A DNA stretch of 64,000 nucleotides. Source: G963556115 sp963667375. Lineage in GTDB: Bacteria > Planctomycetota > SZUA-567. The stretch lies in NCBI GenBank assembly GCA_963667375.1, contig OY763323.1:3534001-3598000 (forward strand), in the 5' to 3' direction. The notes beneath the pieces were generated by a model. That model saw nothing but the letters and a program-made list of their open reading frames with translations, had not been told where the DNA came from and did no database searches. The position numbers and the translations under genes were made by a program. Shown piece after piece: positions 54,392-63,795 of the stretch (positions within the stretch are counted from its first letter, which is position 1; every line of letters begins with the position of its first letter).

Positions 54392-54511
54392 TTAGAAAAA
54401 AAAACCCAGAATACCTACAAATAAACCCAAAATTATAAGTATAGTAACCTCAAGAGTGATTTCATATAATACCTTATCACCATATTTAACACCAGCCTTG
54501 GATATATTCAT
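54392..54511 (-). CDS. N-terminal part of the frameshifted HdeD-like gene
   Basis: Starts MNISKAGVKYGDKVLYEITL with AAAGGGAAAATA before the ATG, runs into a first membrane helix (VTILIILGLFVGILGFFF) and stops right after the T9 run of the coding strand. With one extra T the frame joins the next part (LIADNIKLEFSSD, then GLFVVLVALQ). The result would be one protein of about 413 residues. Confidence 0.6.
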   Translation of the reverse strand: MNISKAGVKYGDKVLYEITLEVTILIILGLFVGILGFFF

Positions 54512-54596
54512 TATTTTCCCTTTGAATTTGAAAACAATAACTTTGATAATATCACGTCTTGCACATACAATTCCAAACACGGAATTATACACATTA

Positions 54597-55418
54597 TTAA
54601 AAATAACTCCCTGTGCTTTCAAAATTCATTCTTCGGGTTGCAGCTAAATCCATAAGTTGTTTTTCGGTTACAGGATCATTCATAACATAACCCTGCCACA
54701 TTTTCAGATTGTCTTCCGGAATACAGACAATCCCCTTTTTTTCCGCTACCCGCATAAGTATCAGTGCTGCCGCTTCAGCCACCGGAATGGCATCATCAGG
54801 AATTTTCACATTATCATGTACCTTGCCATCAAGTGATTTTTTGAAGATTGGGGTGGCAATATTAGAGGGACAAACGGTTGTAAAGGAAATACCTTTTTCA
54901 GCATATTCATATCTTAGAGATTCCGTAAGTCCTGTGACACCAAATTTTGTCAGAGAATATAATGCCTGAAATGGAATAGGAATGATCCCGGATATCGAAC
55001 TGGTATTTATAATATGACCATACCCCTGCTTCTCCATTTGTGGCAAGGCATAATGAATCCCATAAATTACACTCCACAGATTGACATTAATAATCGTTTC
55101 CCAGTTTTCAAGAGTAGCGGTATTATAAGGTTTTGTACCTCCTATTCCAGCATTATTAAACAGGAAATCAATCCGTCCTTCATTGCATATGACCTGTTTT
55201 ATCAGCCCGGCTATCTGATCTTTAGCGGTGACATCAACCTGCTGCGCAAATACCATTTCACCAAATTCAGGCAGTTTTTCGACAGTATCCGTTTTCAGAT
55301 CTGCAATATATATTTTTGCGTTGAAACTCAGCAATCTTTGCACAAGTGCTAATCCAATACCTGAATTACCGCCAGTAATTATACAAACTTTGCCACAATA
55401 ATAATCAAGCTCTTTCAT
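54597..55418 (-). CDS. Short-chain dehydrogenase/reductase
   Basis: 273 residues from ATG 55418 (AAAGGA 7 bases upstream); an in-frame TTG two codons earlier is not needed. Rossmann start TGGNSGIG, NNAG, and the active-site Ser-Tyr-Lys (SSISG, YSLTK) of classical SDRs. Asp in YIADL at the end of the second strand suggests preference for NAD(H). Substrate unknown. It lies 85 bp upstream of the HdeD-like gene on the same strand. Confidence 0.92.
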   Translation of the reverse strand: MKELDYYCGKVCIITGGNSGIGLALVQRLLSFNAKIYIADLKTDTVEKLPEFGEMVFAQQVDVTAKDQIAGLIKQVICNEGRIDFLFNNAGIGGTKPYNTATLENWETIINVNLWSVIYGIHYALPQMEKQGYGHIINTSSISGIIPIPFQALYSLTKFGVTGLTESLRYEYAEKGISFTTVCPSNIATPIFKKSLDGKVHDNVKIPDDAIPVAEAAALILMRVAEKKGIVCIPEDNLKMWQGYVMNDPVTEKQLMDLAATRRMNFESTGSYF

Positions 55419-55424
55419 TGTCAA

Positions 55425-55845
55425 TCCTTTACAGAAAATTGTCGCTAATTATCATCACCTGCACTTGCTTCACAATCAGAATATATTTTTTTATAAACAC
55501 CACCAAACAACACTGAATTATATATTGCAGATCAATAAATTCTAGCAAAAAAAACAATTTACCTTCGTAACGTCAATGCCGCTAACCCCGGATAAACACA
55601 TTTTAATAAGATTAAACATGAAAAGAAGAGTAAAGACATTTCGCCACTGGTTATCGTTGAAAACGCTCTTTGGCCTCTAGCTATAGACTTGAATGATTTC
55701 CAATTAACTGGAAATCATTCAAACGGTATCAACTCATCATAAAACTATTTTTTAAGTATTTAGATATCTTTAAAACATAAACACTTCCTTGAATAACGCT
55801 TACCTGCCACCTGACAATTTGCATACGATGGTATAGAGCAAATAC
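55425..55845. other. Intergenic region with a perfect inverted repeat
   Basis: No gene is visible. TTGAATGATTTCCA and TGGAAATCATTCAA form a perfect 14-bp stem with loop ATTAAC at 55689-55722. Neither side has a U-run, so it is not a standard terminator for the operons on its sides. Confidence 0.6.
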
Positions 55846-56106
55846 TCAAATACTTTTATCTACCTCTAACAGATGCTCGATAGTATTTTCTGCACACCTG
55901 CAGTCAAAGTCAGTGGGAGCGACCAAAGCAATAGAATATTTACTATTTTTCAAAACGATGCAGGCCTCAACATCATTTGTACTTTCAATTGAGATGCACG
56001 CCTGAACCGCCATTTCATGGTGCACGAACCCAGGCTTATCAATAGCGACCAGCACAGGCGCTAATATCCACTCCCGATAACTCTTCCTGGTATGTTTATT
56101 CTTCAA
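55846..56106 (-). CDS. Small unknown protein at the end of the chemosensory operon
   Basis: 86 residues from a TTG start that has AGGGGA five bases upstream; this site overlaps the stop of the preceding gene (9-bp gap), so the pair is likely coupled. The protein has alternating strands and helices (SIESTNDVEACIVLKNSKYS, FDCRCAENTIEHLLEV) and four Cys. Length and pattern weakly recall HPr, but no phospho-His motif is present, so I leave it unnamed. Confidence 0.6.
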   Translation of the reverse strand: MKNKHTRKSYREWILAPVLVAIDKPGFVHHEMAVQACISIESTNDVEACIVLKNSKYSIALVAPTDFDCRCAENTIEHLLEVDKSI

Positions 56107-56115
56107 TAATGTCCC

Positions 56116-58536
56116 CTAGTTCATAGGTCGCACAACATGAGCCGACCAATACAGCCCCTCATATTCACGATACCCCTGAGTTCTGGATGATCCCATAATA
56201 TATGATTTACCTTTATACTCATAGAATCCTGAAGCGCTCTCACCCCCGGTAATATCCTTATGCGCCGGTGGCAGGCTTAAAACATCTCCAACCGGCCAGT
56301 ACTCAGGATCCGTTGTCTCGATAATTTCGCCTCTGGCATTGGTATAAAATGCCGCACAGCCCTCGATTGAATTCATATCCTTATCAATTGGCAGGCAATT
56401 ATTGAGTATGATTTTAGCCTCGGTATCCCAATCGAATAGCACCCCGATAACACCTATGGCGTCACCTTTCCTTGCCCCCTGCGCTCGAATACCAGTTGAA
56501 TAAATCAGACTACGCTCCTTATTCTTTTCAAGAACAGAACTTTGAGTATCCTGAACCGCATATTCCATAGAGGTTTGGGTCCGCATGCCGTTTTGGAACC
56601 ATTCCTGATCAGAGACATTAATCTTCTTCAGTTCATTACGAAGCTCCATCTTCGAACAGGCGACAATTTCACCGCTTATATCAGACAGGATCAAATTCCT
56701 ATACATCGTATAACTGTTATTGATGACCTTCAGGCGGTTGCATGCCCGTTCAAAGTTTTCTTCGGTGGGATTTCCTAGCGCTTCCCAAAAATAATTATCC
56801 GTGCTCCACCATCTTATGTCAGCCGAACGCTCAAAGAGATTCCTGTCAATCAAATCAATAGCCTGTTTGCTGAACATCTCCAGCGCCTGCAGATTCAATG
56901 CCAGTTCACCCGCCGCCATCTCCGCCAGCAAATATTCCATCCGGTTTGTTGCAAAGTCACCGGTCTTGGTTATCTGGTCAAAGATCGGCCCTAAAGCGAC
57001 GCCTCTCTTGCCCAGCTTGGAGGCAAATACAATTCCGTTGAGTGAGATCAGCTGAATGGATTCTTTATCCTCCTGAATCTTCAGATATGTCTGCTTATTA
57101 ATATCAGGTATTATCTTGGAGTCCATTAACTGTTCTGCTGAAATGCCTTTACTTTCGGTATGATACTTATTACCAAAGATAACCTCTCTAGGCACAATCA
57201 GGTGTGAGCTCCACCCCAGACCTTTATACTCCAGATACCCGTCGGTCTTTGCGGAGAAAATTGCCGCATCTTCCCCTTCCACGATAGCATAATCATAAAT
57301 CTTCTGTCCTGCCTTGAGTGACCGGTGCTTGCGCGACAGATGAGCCAGTCTGCCGGGTTCAAAAATTGCTTCATCACTCGAACCGATAATGGTACCATTC
57401 TCAGAGGTAATAAATGAATGCCAGCCGTAAGCGAGTTCGCCATCGCTATCCTTAGGCATATAATCCTCCATAATAATTTTTGCTTCCCCCTGAAAATCAA
57501 AGAAAATTCCCATCGCCCCCAGAATATTTCCAGCATTATCGTTATTATCACGAATCGCAGTGGTATAAACCAGCGATGGCACATCTTCCACCTTACTCGC
57601 ACATAAATCCTGGGCGTAGTAGTCATTACCGTCTTTGGTTTCAACAGCCTTCATAAACCATTGCTCATCAGCGACATTCACCCCAAGCACCCTTTCCCGT
57701 ACATCCCGGTTCGCATTGGCAATTATATCACCATCATTATCGCAGATAATCAGATCCCGATACAAGGTATACGATGAATTAATGTCTTCAAGCCTCTGAC
57801 AGGCGTACTTTACCTTACCATGCAGTATTTCCAGCTTTTCATTGGCCGCCTCAATCTCCTTGCATAACCCTCCGCCGTCTTTACACATATTCAGCTTTTT
57901 AAGAAGATTCTCGACCTCGCCGCAATATACTTCATAATCCGAGTCCCGGACAATAATCTTCACTAGATTGTTTTTCAGATATCCCACCACCTTACCGATA
58001 AGTTCTATAAGCTGCCCTTCACCATGTGAGGAAGATTTATCCTCAACCAGCGCTTTTCTCAGTTTCCCCAGCAAGAGGCAGAGTTTATCGCTGAGTTCCC
58101 CCACACTCTTTTTAATCTCGTTTGTTGAAGAGATACAATCACCAAAAGCTGTCTCCAGCGCCCACCACCGGACATCACAGGTACGCTCCAGAAGATTCCG
58201 GTCTATCAGATTTATCTTTACGTAAGCCACATTCGAAAGAATCATACAATTAAACTCTTCCTTCGCCTGATAAAACTGATCAAAGAGCTTTTTAGTGACA
58301 TCAAGCAGCTCGACACTGAAATTCTCGACCCTAACCATCAGGTCTGTAATCTGCTCCTGTTCTGTCGCATCTTCACTGATTTCAACCGCCGAACACTTTC
58401 CCTGATTGCATATTGGGAAAAGCCCGTTCAGCTCATTAATAATCTTTTCATAAAACTCTCTATGTTCATAAGTAATTACAGGATCAAAAATACTGAATTT
58501 TGTTTCAGTTGCAACTCTATCCAAGTTAGACGACAT
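56116..58536 (-). CDS. Soluble tandem Cache-like sensor protein of a che operon
   Basis: 806 residues from ATG 58536 (GGGAGA upstream; another ATG 15 bases earlier has none). Two copies of the same unit: LIDRNLLERTCDVRWWALE followed by a Cache-like part (YTLYRDLIICDNDGDIIANA, TTAIRDNNDNAGNILGAMGI, YLEYKGLGWSSHLIVPREVI), then LIDRNLFERSADIRWWSTD with the matching second part ending EYEGLYWSAHVV. I see no signal peptide, no membrane helix and no methyl-accepting hairpin tip. So it is a cytoplasmic double sensor, not a classical receptor. It lies between cheW and the small unknown gene and may feed CheA through CheW. Confidence 0.75.
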   Translation of the reverse strand: MSSNLDRVATETKFSIFDPVITYEHREFYEKIINELNGLFPICNQGKCSAVEISEDATEQEQITDLMVRVENFSVELLDVTKKLFDQFYQAKEEFNCMILSNVAYVKINLIDRNLLERTCDVRWWALETAFGDCISSTNEIKKSVGELSDKLCLLLGKLRKALVEDKSSSHGEGQLIELIGKVVGYLKNNLVKIIVRDSDYEVYCGEVENLLKKLNMCKDGGGLCKEIEAANEKLEILHGKVKYACQRLEDINSSYTLYRDLIICDNDGDIIANANRDVRERVLGVNVADEQWFMKAVETKDGNDYYAQDLCASKVEDVPSLVYTTAIRDNNDNAGNILGAMGIFFDFQGEAKIIMEDYMPKDSDGELAYGWHSFITSENGTIIGSSDEAIFEPGRLAHLSRKHRSLKAGQKIYDYAIVEGEDAAIFSAKTDGYLEYKGLGWSSHLIVPREVIFGNKYHTESKGISAEQLMDSKIIPDINKQTYLKIQEDKESIQLISLNGIVFASKLGKRGVALGPIFDQITKTGDFATNRMEYLLAEMAAGELALNLQALEMFSKQAIDLIDRNLFERSADIRWWSTDNYFWEALGNPTEENFERACNRLKVINNSYTMYRNLILSDISGEIVACSKMELRNELKKINVSDQEWFQNGMRTQTSMEYAVQDTQSSVLEKNKERSLIYSTGIRAQGARKGDAIGVIGVLFDWDTEAKIILNNCLPIDKDMNSIEGCAAFYTNARGEIIETTDPEYWPVGDVLSLPPAHKDITGGESASGFYEYKGKSYIMGSSRTQGYREYEGLYWSAHVVRPMN

Positions 58537-58597
58537 TATACTTTCTCCCATCGTTTGCTTTCATTTTTCGGTAAAAACCCACACCACCCCGCTGACT

Positions 58598-59071
58598 TCA
58601 GAATTCTTTTTCATTCATAATCGCTTCAACCAGTCTTTGAATATTGAGTATCATCATATACTCTGCATTCTTGGCCCGGATAATTCCCTCAACAAAGTTA
58701 TAGGGGATATGTGCCGGACGCGGACTGATCTGCCGGACATCAACATTCAAAATCGCTTCTGTTTTATCAACACGTAAAACAACCGGTTCATCACTGGAAC
58801 TAACTCCAATCTTGACGGCATCAGCAATCAAGTCCGAAGCTGTTTCCAGAAGAATCATCTTGGTCTTCTGCCTCTGATCCCGCGCGGGCTTACCCAGACA
58901 CTTCCTCAGGTTGAGCACCGTCGCCGTCTTTCCACGGTGATGCACCAGACCTTCAATCTTAGGATTGGTCAGCGGCACCGGGGTTACCGGCATCGGACGA
59001 AAGAACTCCTCGACTATCAGCACCGGCACACCATACAAACCATCATCAACTCTAAATGCTGCTATCTGCAT
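58598..59071 (-). CDS. cheW: Chemotaxis coupling protein CheW
   Basis: 157 residues with one CheW domain: AAFRVDDGLYGVPVLIVEEF, then PKIEGLVHHRGKTATVLNLR and VEGIIRAKNAEYMMILNIQRL. CheW couples receptors to CheA. It has AAAGGAG upstream and follows the CheA hybrid gene by 23 bp. Confidence 0.93.
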   Translation of the reverse strand: MQIAAFRVDDGLYGVPVLIVEEFFRPMPVTPVPLTNPKIEGLVHHRGKTATVLNLRKCLGKPARDQRQKTKMILLETASDLIADAVKIGVSSSDEPVVLRVDKTEAILNVDVRQISPRPAHIPYNFVEGIIRAKNAEYMMILNIQRLVEAIMNEKEF

Positions 59072-59094
59072 TCATGACTCCTTTAAAATTACAT

Positions 59095-62000
59095 TCAGCT
59101 CAACGGTGAAACAGCATAATTTCCAGAACTGCTGTTTCTAGACCTGGCCTCTTTGGCAAATCTGTTGACACTGTCATTCAAGCCATCTTTATCCACCTTT
59201 ACCACATACTCATTGAACCCCAGACGCAGCCCCCGATCCCGGCTCTGGTCATCCTGAAGCGCAGTGAGTGCGATAACCGGTATACCGCATAAATTCGGGT
59301 CTCCCCGAATTTCCTTGATCAGTTCAAAACCATCCATATTCGGCATCTCGATATCTGAAACCACCAGATCAAAATGCTTTGACGTATCTCTAAGCGCAGC
59401 GAGTGCTTCCACCCCGTCTCCGACCAGTGTCAGCTCTCTTCCCGGAGCCGCCAGATATGTGGCATTCAGCCGGCGGTAGAACAGACTGTCTTCAACAATA
59501 AGAATCTGAGCCGATTCACGATATGCCCTATCGGTTCTGTCAAAATGATCAGGATCATCACTTTCAAACAGTGAATACAGATCCAGCAGCATTACCAGAT
59601 TGCCGTTATGCATAAAGGTGCCGATAATACCCTTTTCATGGGTTATTTTCTCGTCAAACTTTCCCGAAACATCACAGACGGTAATATCCGAGTTCGTAAT
59701 AACCCCGATTGGAAATTTCACCCGGGACGGAAGGATCAGATTATAACTGTCAAGGCTCTGCGATATCGGGGTTACAGGTAGATGCTTGTCAAGGTACAAT
59801 AACGGAATGGTATTATCCTTCATCGGGTAATATTTCCGGTCGCCAACCTTTTTAATGTCGGTGCTGCTGATCTTTTCAACCAGTGATACCAGTTCCAGCG
59901 GCACTGCGAAATATTCCTTATTTGAATAGTTGAAAATTATCATACTCTGCATATCAGCTCTCTTGCCGACGCTCAGAGCCGGGGCGGAAACCGGATCAAC
60001 AGTTCCCTGAGAGATAAAGGTCATATTCATACGCTCCACGATACCATTGGTATCAATAAGCATCACAACTCTGCCATCACCCAGTACCGTATGACCGGAA
60101 AAGACATTGGCACTCTCCACCAGCTTCGGCATTTCACGCACCACCGCCTCTTCAATACCGATAATTTTATCAACCATTATTCCGAAATAATTATGCCGGT
60201 GCTGCAGTACAATCAGCGTTTGGGTATCGGTAAAAAATGCTGTGGCCGGTTCTGAACCGTCAGACGCAGCAGCAGCGCCGGTCTTCAGTTCGAGTATATC
60301 CCGCAAATTCAGAATCGGCAGAATCAGTTCCCGATGCTGAAACACCTTTTTGCCCTGTAACACCTTGATCTTTTCCAGAGTGTCTTTCTGTGACACGGTG
60401 ATCAGTTCATTTACAGCGCTTTGAGGTATGCAGAATGGCAGACCGTCAACACTGACTACCAGAGCGGATATCAGTGACGAGGTCACCATCGCCTTGGTCA
60501 GCGGCAGCCTTGCCTGCATCTTGGTTCCATACCCCAGATCACTGCTGCAATCAACCACCCCTCCAATCTTCTCGATATTGGTACGCACCACATCCATGCC
60601 GACGCCTCTGCCTGAAATTTCACTCAGCTTCTGCGCCGTAGAAAAACCCGGCTCAAAAATCAGCATGATGATATCCTGATCGGAGAGACTTTTTACCTGA
60701 GCCTGAGTTATCAGACCTCTATCCAGAGCGATCTTCCTGATCTTTTCAGGATCAATCCCTCTTCCGTCATCTTCGACAGAAATAATTATTTCACCACTCT
60801 CCTGATACGCCTTGAGCGTAATACTGGCGATCGGATTTTTCAGCGTTTGAGCCCGCTCTTCCGTCGTCTCAATACCATGATCTATGGAATTTCGGATCAT
60901 ATGATTCAAAGGATCAACAAAAGCCTCAAGAATCGTCCTATCCAGCTCCAGATCCCCGCCCTGCTGTTTGAAATCAATCCTCTTCCCGAGCTTTTTACTC
61001 AAATCCCGCACCACCCGTTTGAAACGGTCGAAGATAGTGCTAACAGAGAGCATTCTGGTCTGTACAACATTTTTATGCACCTCGGTTATCGCCTGAGAGA
61101 GTGTTGAAAACGCCGGATCATCCGAAAAGTCATACCGGGTAAGGAGCTGATTTCTACTCATTACCATATTACCGGTAAAGCGCAGCAGCTCATCCAGAAG
61201 ATGAGCATTGATCTTGATCATCTGGGATTCTTCTTTATTACCGGCTTTCTTCTTCTTATCCTCATCACTGACCACTCCGGCTTTTACCGGTGACTTCACA
61301 GGATTTTTACGTGCAGATACCGGTTCCGGATTTTCTGATTTTTCAGCATTTACCGGTCGGCGCACCAGCGCAGATTGCGAATCAGCATCTGCTGCCAGCC
61401 ACGCGTCAATCGTTTCCTTTGCCACCACGGAAATTCCCTTGACATCCGCGCCAACCGCATCGCTAAGCAGTTCCACATCAAGAACAGAACCGAATAGAAG
61501 ATATTCACTGTCATTGCTGGCAAGTACCACTCCGATATGATCCGCATCCTCAAAGAATTTCTGTATACTCTGGTCGGCCGGATCGATATTTATAAGATAA
61601 AAAAAGAGATTTGATTTTATACCATCATTGACCTTTGTTATTACCTCGGCAGTTTTAGGCAAGTTATACAAGGCAGAGTTCACTGCGGTATCCCCTTGCG
61701 GATTTGATCCGGATTTTATTTTTTCTTCCTGCTCTTTATCTTCATTCAGAATATTATTTAACTTTTCTACAGCTTCAGAAATATCATAGCTTTCACCGAG
61801 ATCGGCAAGATTCAGCATTTCAGATAAAGCATCAACCATTGACAGTAAAGCATCAACCGTATCGGGATCTGCCGGTCTTGAGCCTGTTCTGATCTGGTCC
61901 AGTAATGTCTCTCCCAGATGGCTCAGGGATAATATATTTTTTAAGTCTAAATACCCGCTGCTACCCTTCATCGAATGAATTGCCCGGAACATTTTATTGA

Positions 62001-62118
62001 TTGTTTCTGAATCAGCCCCATTCTCTTCCAGAGCAAGCAGATCATGCTCGACCTCAACAATATTCTGCTTACTCTCAAGAATAAATTCTTCAAGAATTTC
62101 CTTGTCTTCTTCACCCAT
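59095..62118 (-). CDS. cheA: Hybrid CheA histidine kinase with two CheW domains and a receiver
   Basis: 1007 residues from ATG 62118 (GGAGAA upstream). HPt with His48 in AIHSMKGSSGYL; a divergent P2-like region (about 165-245); dimerisation helix; HATPase with MIRNSIDHGIE, SVEDDGRGIDP and GRGVGMDVVRTNI; a CheW domain (P5); a second CheW domain (SMIIFNYSNKEYFAVPLELV); and a C-terminal receiver with phospho-Asp in LVVSDIEMPNMDG and Lys in NEYVVKVDKD. The plan HPt-kinase-CheW-CheW-REC resembles chemosensory systems for alternative functions (Frz, Pil-Chp). No cheY, cheB or cheR is adjacent. Confidence 0.93.
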   Translation of the reverse strand: MGEEDKEILEEFILESKQNIVEVEHDLLALEENGADSETINKMFRAIHSMKGSSGYLDLKNILSLSHLGETLLDQIRTGSRPADPDTVDALLSMVDALSEMLNLADLGESYDISEAVEKLNNILNEDKEQEEKIKSGSNPQGDTAVNSALYNLPKTAEVITKVNDGIKSNLFFYLINIDPADQSIQKFFEDADHIGVVLASNDSEYLLFGSVLDVELLSDAVGADVKGISVVAKETIDAWLAADADSQSALVRRPVNAEKSENPEPVSARKNPVKSPVKAGVVSDEDKKKKAGNKEESQMIKINAHLLDELLRFTGNMVMSRNQLLTRYDFSDDPAFSTLSQAITEVHKNVVQTRMLSVSTIFDRFKRVVRDLSKKLGKRIDFKQQGGDLELDRTILEAFVDPLNHMIRNSIDHGIETTEERAQTLKNPIASITLKAYQESGEIIISVEDDGRGIDPEKIRKIALDRGLITQAQVKSLSDQDIIMLIFEPGFSTAQKLSEISGRGVGMDVVRTNIEKIGGVVDCSSDLGYGTKMQARLPLTKAMVTSSLISALVVSVDGLPFCIPQSAVNELITVSQKDTLEKIKVLQGKKVFQHRELILPILNLRDILELKTGAAAASDGSEPATAFFTDTQTLIVLQHRHNYFGIMVDKIIGIEEAVVREMPKLVESANVFSGHTVLGDGRVVMLIDTNGIVERMNMTFISQGTVDPVSAPALSVGKRADMQSMIIFNYSNKEYFAVPLELVSLVEKISSTDIKKVGDRKYYPMKDNTIPLLYLDKHLPVTPISQSLDSYNLILPSRVKFPIGVITNSDITVCDVSGKFDEKITHEKGIIGTFMHNGNLVMLLDLYSLFESDDPDHFDRTDRAYRESAQILIVEDSLFYRRLNATYLAAPGRELTLVGDGVEALAALRDTSKHFDLVVSDIEMPNMDGFELIKEIRGDPNLCGIPVIALTALQDDQSRDRGLRLGFNEYVVKVDKDGLNDSVNRFAKEARSRNSSSGNYAVSPLS

Positions 62119-62420
62119 GCACAATTCTCCAAACCGTATCAAGAGAAATATAATTTCGCACCAATAACGAGTTAAGCCGGTCAGTAATACTATTCATGAA
62201 ACCGTGACACTATATCACCTGAGTGCCCAACCGCTTTGCAGCGCCCGTTATTTATATTGACAGCTGATCAGGACAACGATCCAACCAAACACTAGACCGC
62301 TTTACCTAAACCCCGCCATAATATCGCCCATCACTTTGTAACAAAAATTTACACAAACACATGTAAAGCATTCTAATTTATTTTTCAAAATATTTCAAAC
62401 AAAAAAAATGACAAAAAAGA
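62119..62420. other. Intergenic region upstream of cheA
   Basis: About 300 bases without a supported gene. It must hold the cheA promoter, which I cannot place with confidence. Confidence 0.4.
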
Positions 62421-62455
62421 AACAAACACCATTATGTAATATAATGGTGTTTGTT
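62405..62455 (-). terminator. Intrinsic terminator after the 62491 gene
   Basis: A perfect 15-bp stem, AACAAACACCATTAT and ATAATGGTGTTTGTT with loop of five, at 62421-62455. On the minus strand it is followed by a run reading TCTTTTTTGTC. It lies 36 bp after the stop. Confidence 0.85.
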
Positions 62456-62490
62456 CTGTAGATAATTAGTAATATGTCACCAGATAAATA

Positions 62491-62901
62491 TTATGACAAC
62501 TTTTTCAATACTTCCATATCATTCTGCATATTCAGAATCATTTCCCGCAACTGATCAGAAAAAATAAACGCTGAAAATATTGCTGCGATCAATTCTGAAG
62601 TCTCTGCGGTTTTATTCACTGAAGTGACAGTTTCATAGAGTTTGTATAATTTTTCGTCGACTTCCCGGGATTTGATCAGAATCAACCCATAGAACCGCAT
62701 CTGATCATATAAACTGCTACTCACAACACTTTTAGAAATATATACAGGAATCAGTCCTACGAGTTTTTTGCATGCCTGAAGTTCGGTTTCTGCCAAATAG
62801 GTCGAGCCGTCCAGAATATTTATTATCTTTAAAAACAGCTTGGATAACTCACATGACTTTATCCATAGCGCATCTTTTCGTAAAACCTCAACGTTATCCA
62901 T
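62491..62901 (-). CDS. Small helical unknown protein
   Basis: 136 residues from ATG 62901 (AAGGAGACGGC upstream); an upstream in-frame start is less good. It is almost entirely helical (ALWIKSCELSKLFLKIINIL, LVGLIPVYISKSVVSSSLYD), the length and pattern of a four-helix bundle, resembling four-helix-bundle proteins of the rRNA intervening-sequence type only loosely. It stands alone between its terminator and a long 5' gap, upstream of the che operon. Confidence 0.65.
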   Translation of the reverse strand: MDNVEVLRKDALWIKSCELSKLFLKIINILDGSTYLAETELQACKKLVGLIPVYISKSVVSSSLYDQMRFYGLILIKSREVDEKLYKLYETVTSVNKTAETSELIAAIFSAFIFSDQLREMILNMQNDMEVLKKLS

Positions 62902-63260
62902 GCCGTCTCCTTCTATCAAGTTTTGCTATCTTCACTATGCATATCGACACTCAGAACAATTCACCCCACACAATTTCAACACGTTTATTACCAAATAGTA
63001 TTATTTTGCAAGATAATGACGCAGCAGCGTAGCGCTTCCTACCCTGAATCCTGCATCAGATCATTGCCCGGTCAAAATCTAAAAAGTAACGCATATAGCG
63101 ATATAGCACTAAACGTTTTATTACAAATTCATACAGGATATACAAATTCTTTAAGACCGGCTTACCCTTTACGCACTCTCACAGATTTGACTAAAATTAT
63201 CATACCCCAAAACGCCCCAACCCCGCTAAACCCCAGTGTCCAGCCGGCATGAGGAAAAAC
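62902..63260. other. Intergenic region with no visible feature
   Basis: About 360 bases. I see no gene, RNA or repeat; the promoter of the 62491-62901 gene is probably here. Confidence 0.4.
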
Positions 63261-63611
63261 CTAAAACAATACCCGTGATCCGCTGCCCCATAAGAACAGT
63301 ATAAATGCCGTCAGAACAAGCTGTAGCCATTGAATACACACATTTGATTCTGAAAACAGCTTATACATAAGCGGGAGCATTTTAACGAAGATGGCATAAA
63401 GCCCATAAATAATCAGCAACGTGCCGATAATAAATAACAACCAGGGAGAAAGACCTAGCCCACGGTTGAAATGCCCAGTATCCTCATGCAGCACAACTGC
63501 AACTGACAGTAATATTGCAAACGACAGCAGCACAATCACGCCATATTTCAAAGCACTCTTTATTGAGGGACCTGATGCCAGATGCGCCTCCAATGTAGAA
63601 TTACCGCACAA
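63261..63611 (-). CDS. Small membrane protein, three helices
   Basis: Up to 116 residues. Three hydrophobic helices: YGVIVLLSFAILLSVAVVL, PWLLFIIGTLLIIYGLYAIF and IQWLQLVLTAFILFLWGSG. The start is uncertain: no ATG exists in this frame; a TTG at 63611 has a weak CTGGAA upstream, and the frame is open a little further. I do not know the family. Confidence 0.5.
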   Translation of the reverse strand: MCGNSTLEAHLASGPSIKSALKYGVIVLLSFAILLSVAVVLHEDTGHFNRGLGLSPWLLFIIGTLLIIYGLYAIFVKMLPLMYKLFSESNVCIQWLQLVLTAFILFLWGSGSRVLF

Positions 63612-63795
63612 TTCCAGTTCAAATACTTCAAGAACTTCATATTAAAGTATCGTCGGAAATCAATTAATATTGAAACATATTATCTGTATTTCAAGAACAC
63701 CTCAATATACTGCAAATAATCAAATCCCACAGTCAAAGAATGACTGCAGGATTATCATATGTTAAAACCGCTCAATAATCACTTAATCTGGTTAC

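Noticed and set aside
55846..56106. HPr-like partner for the enzyme I in the island
   Set aside because: The length fits but the active-site His and the GLHARP-type motif are absent; it belongs to the che operon.
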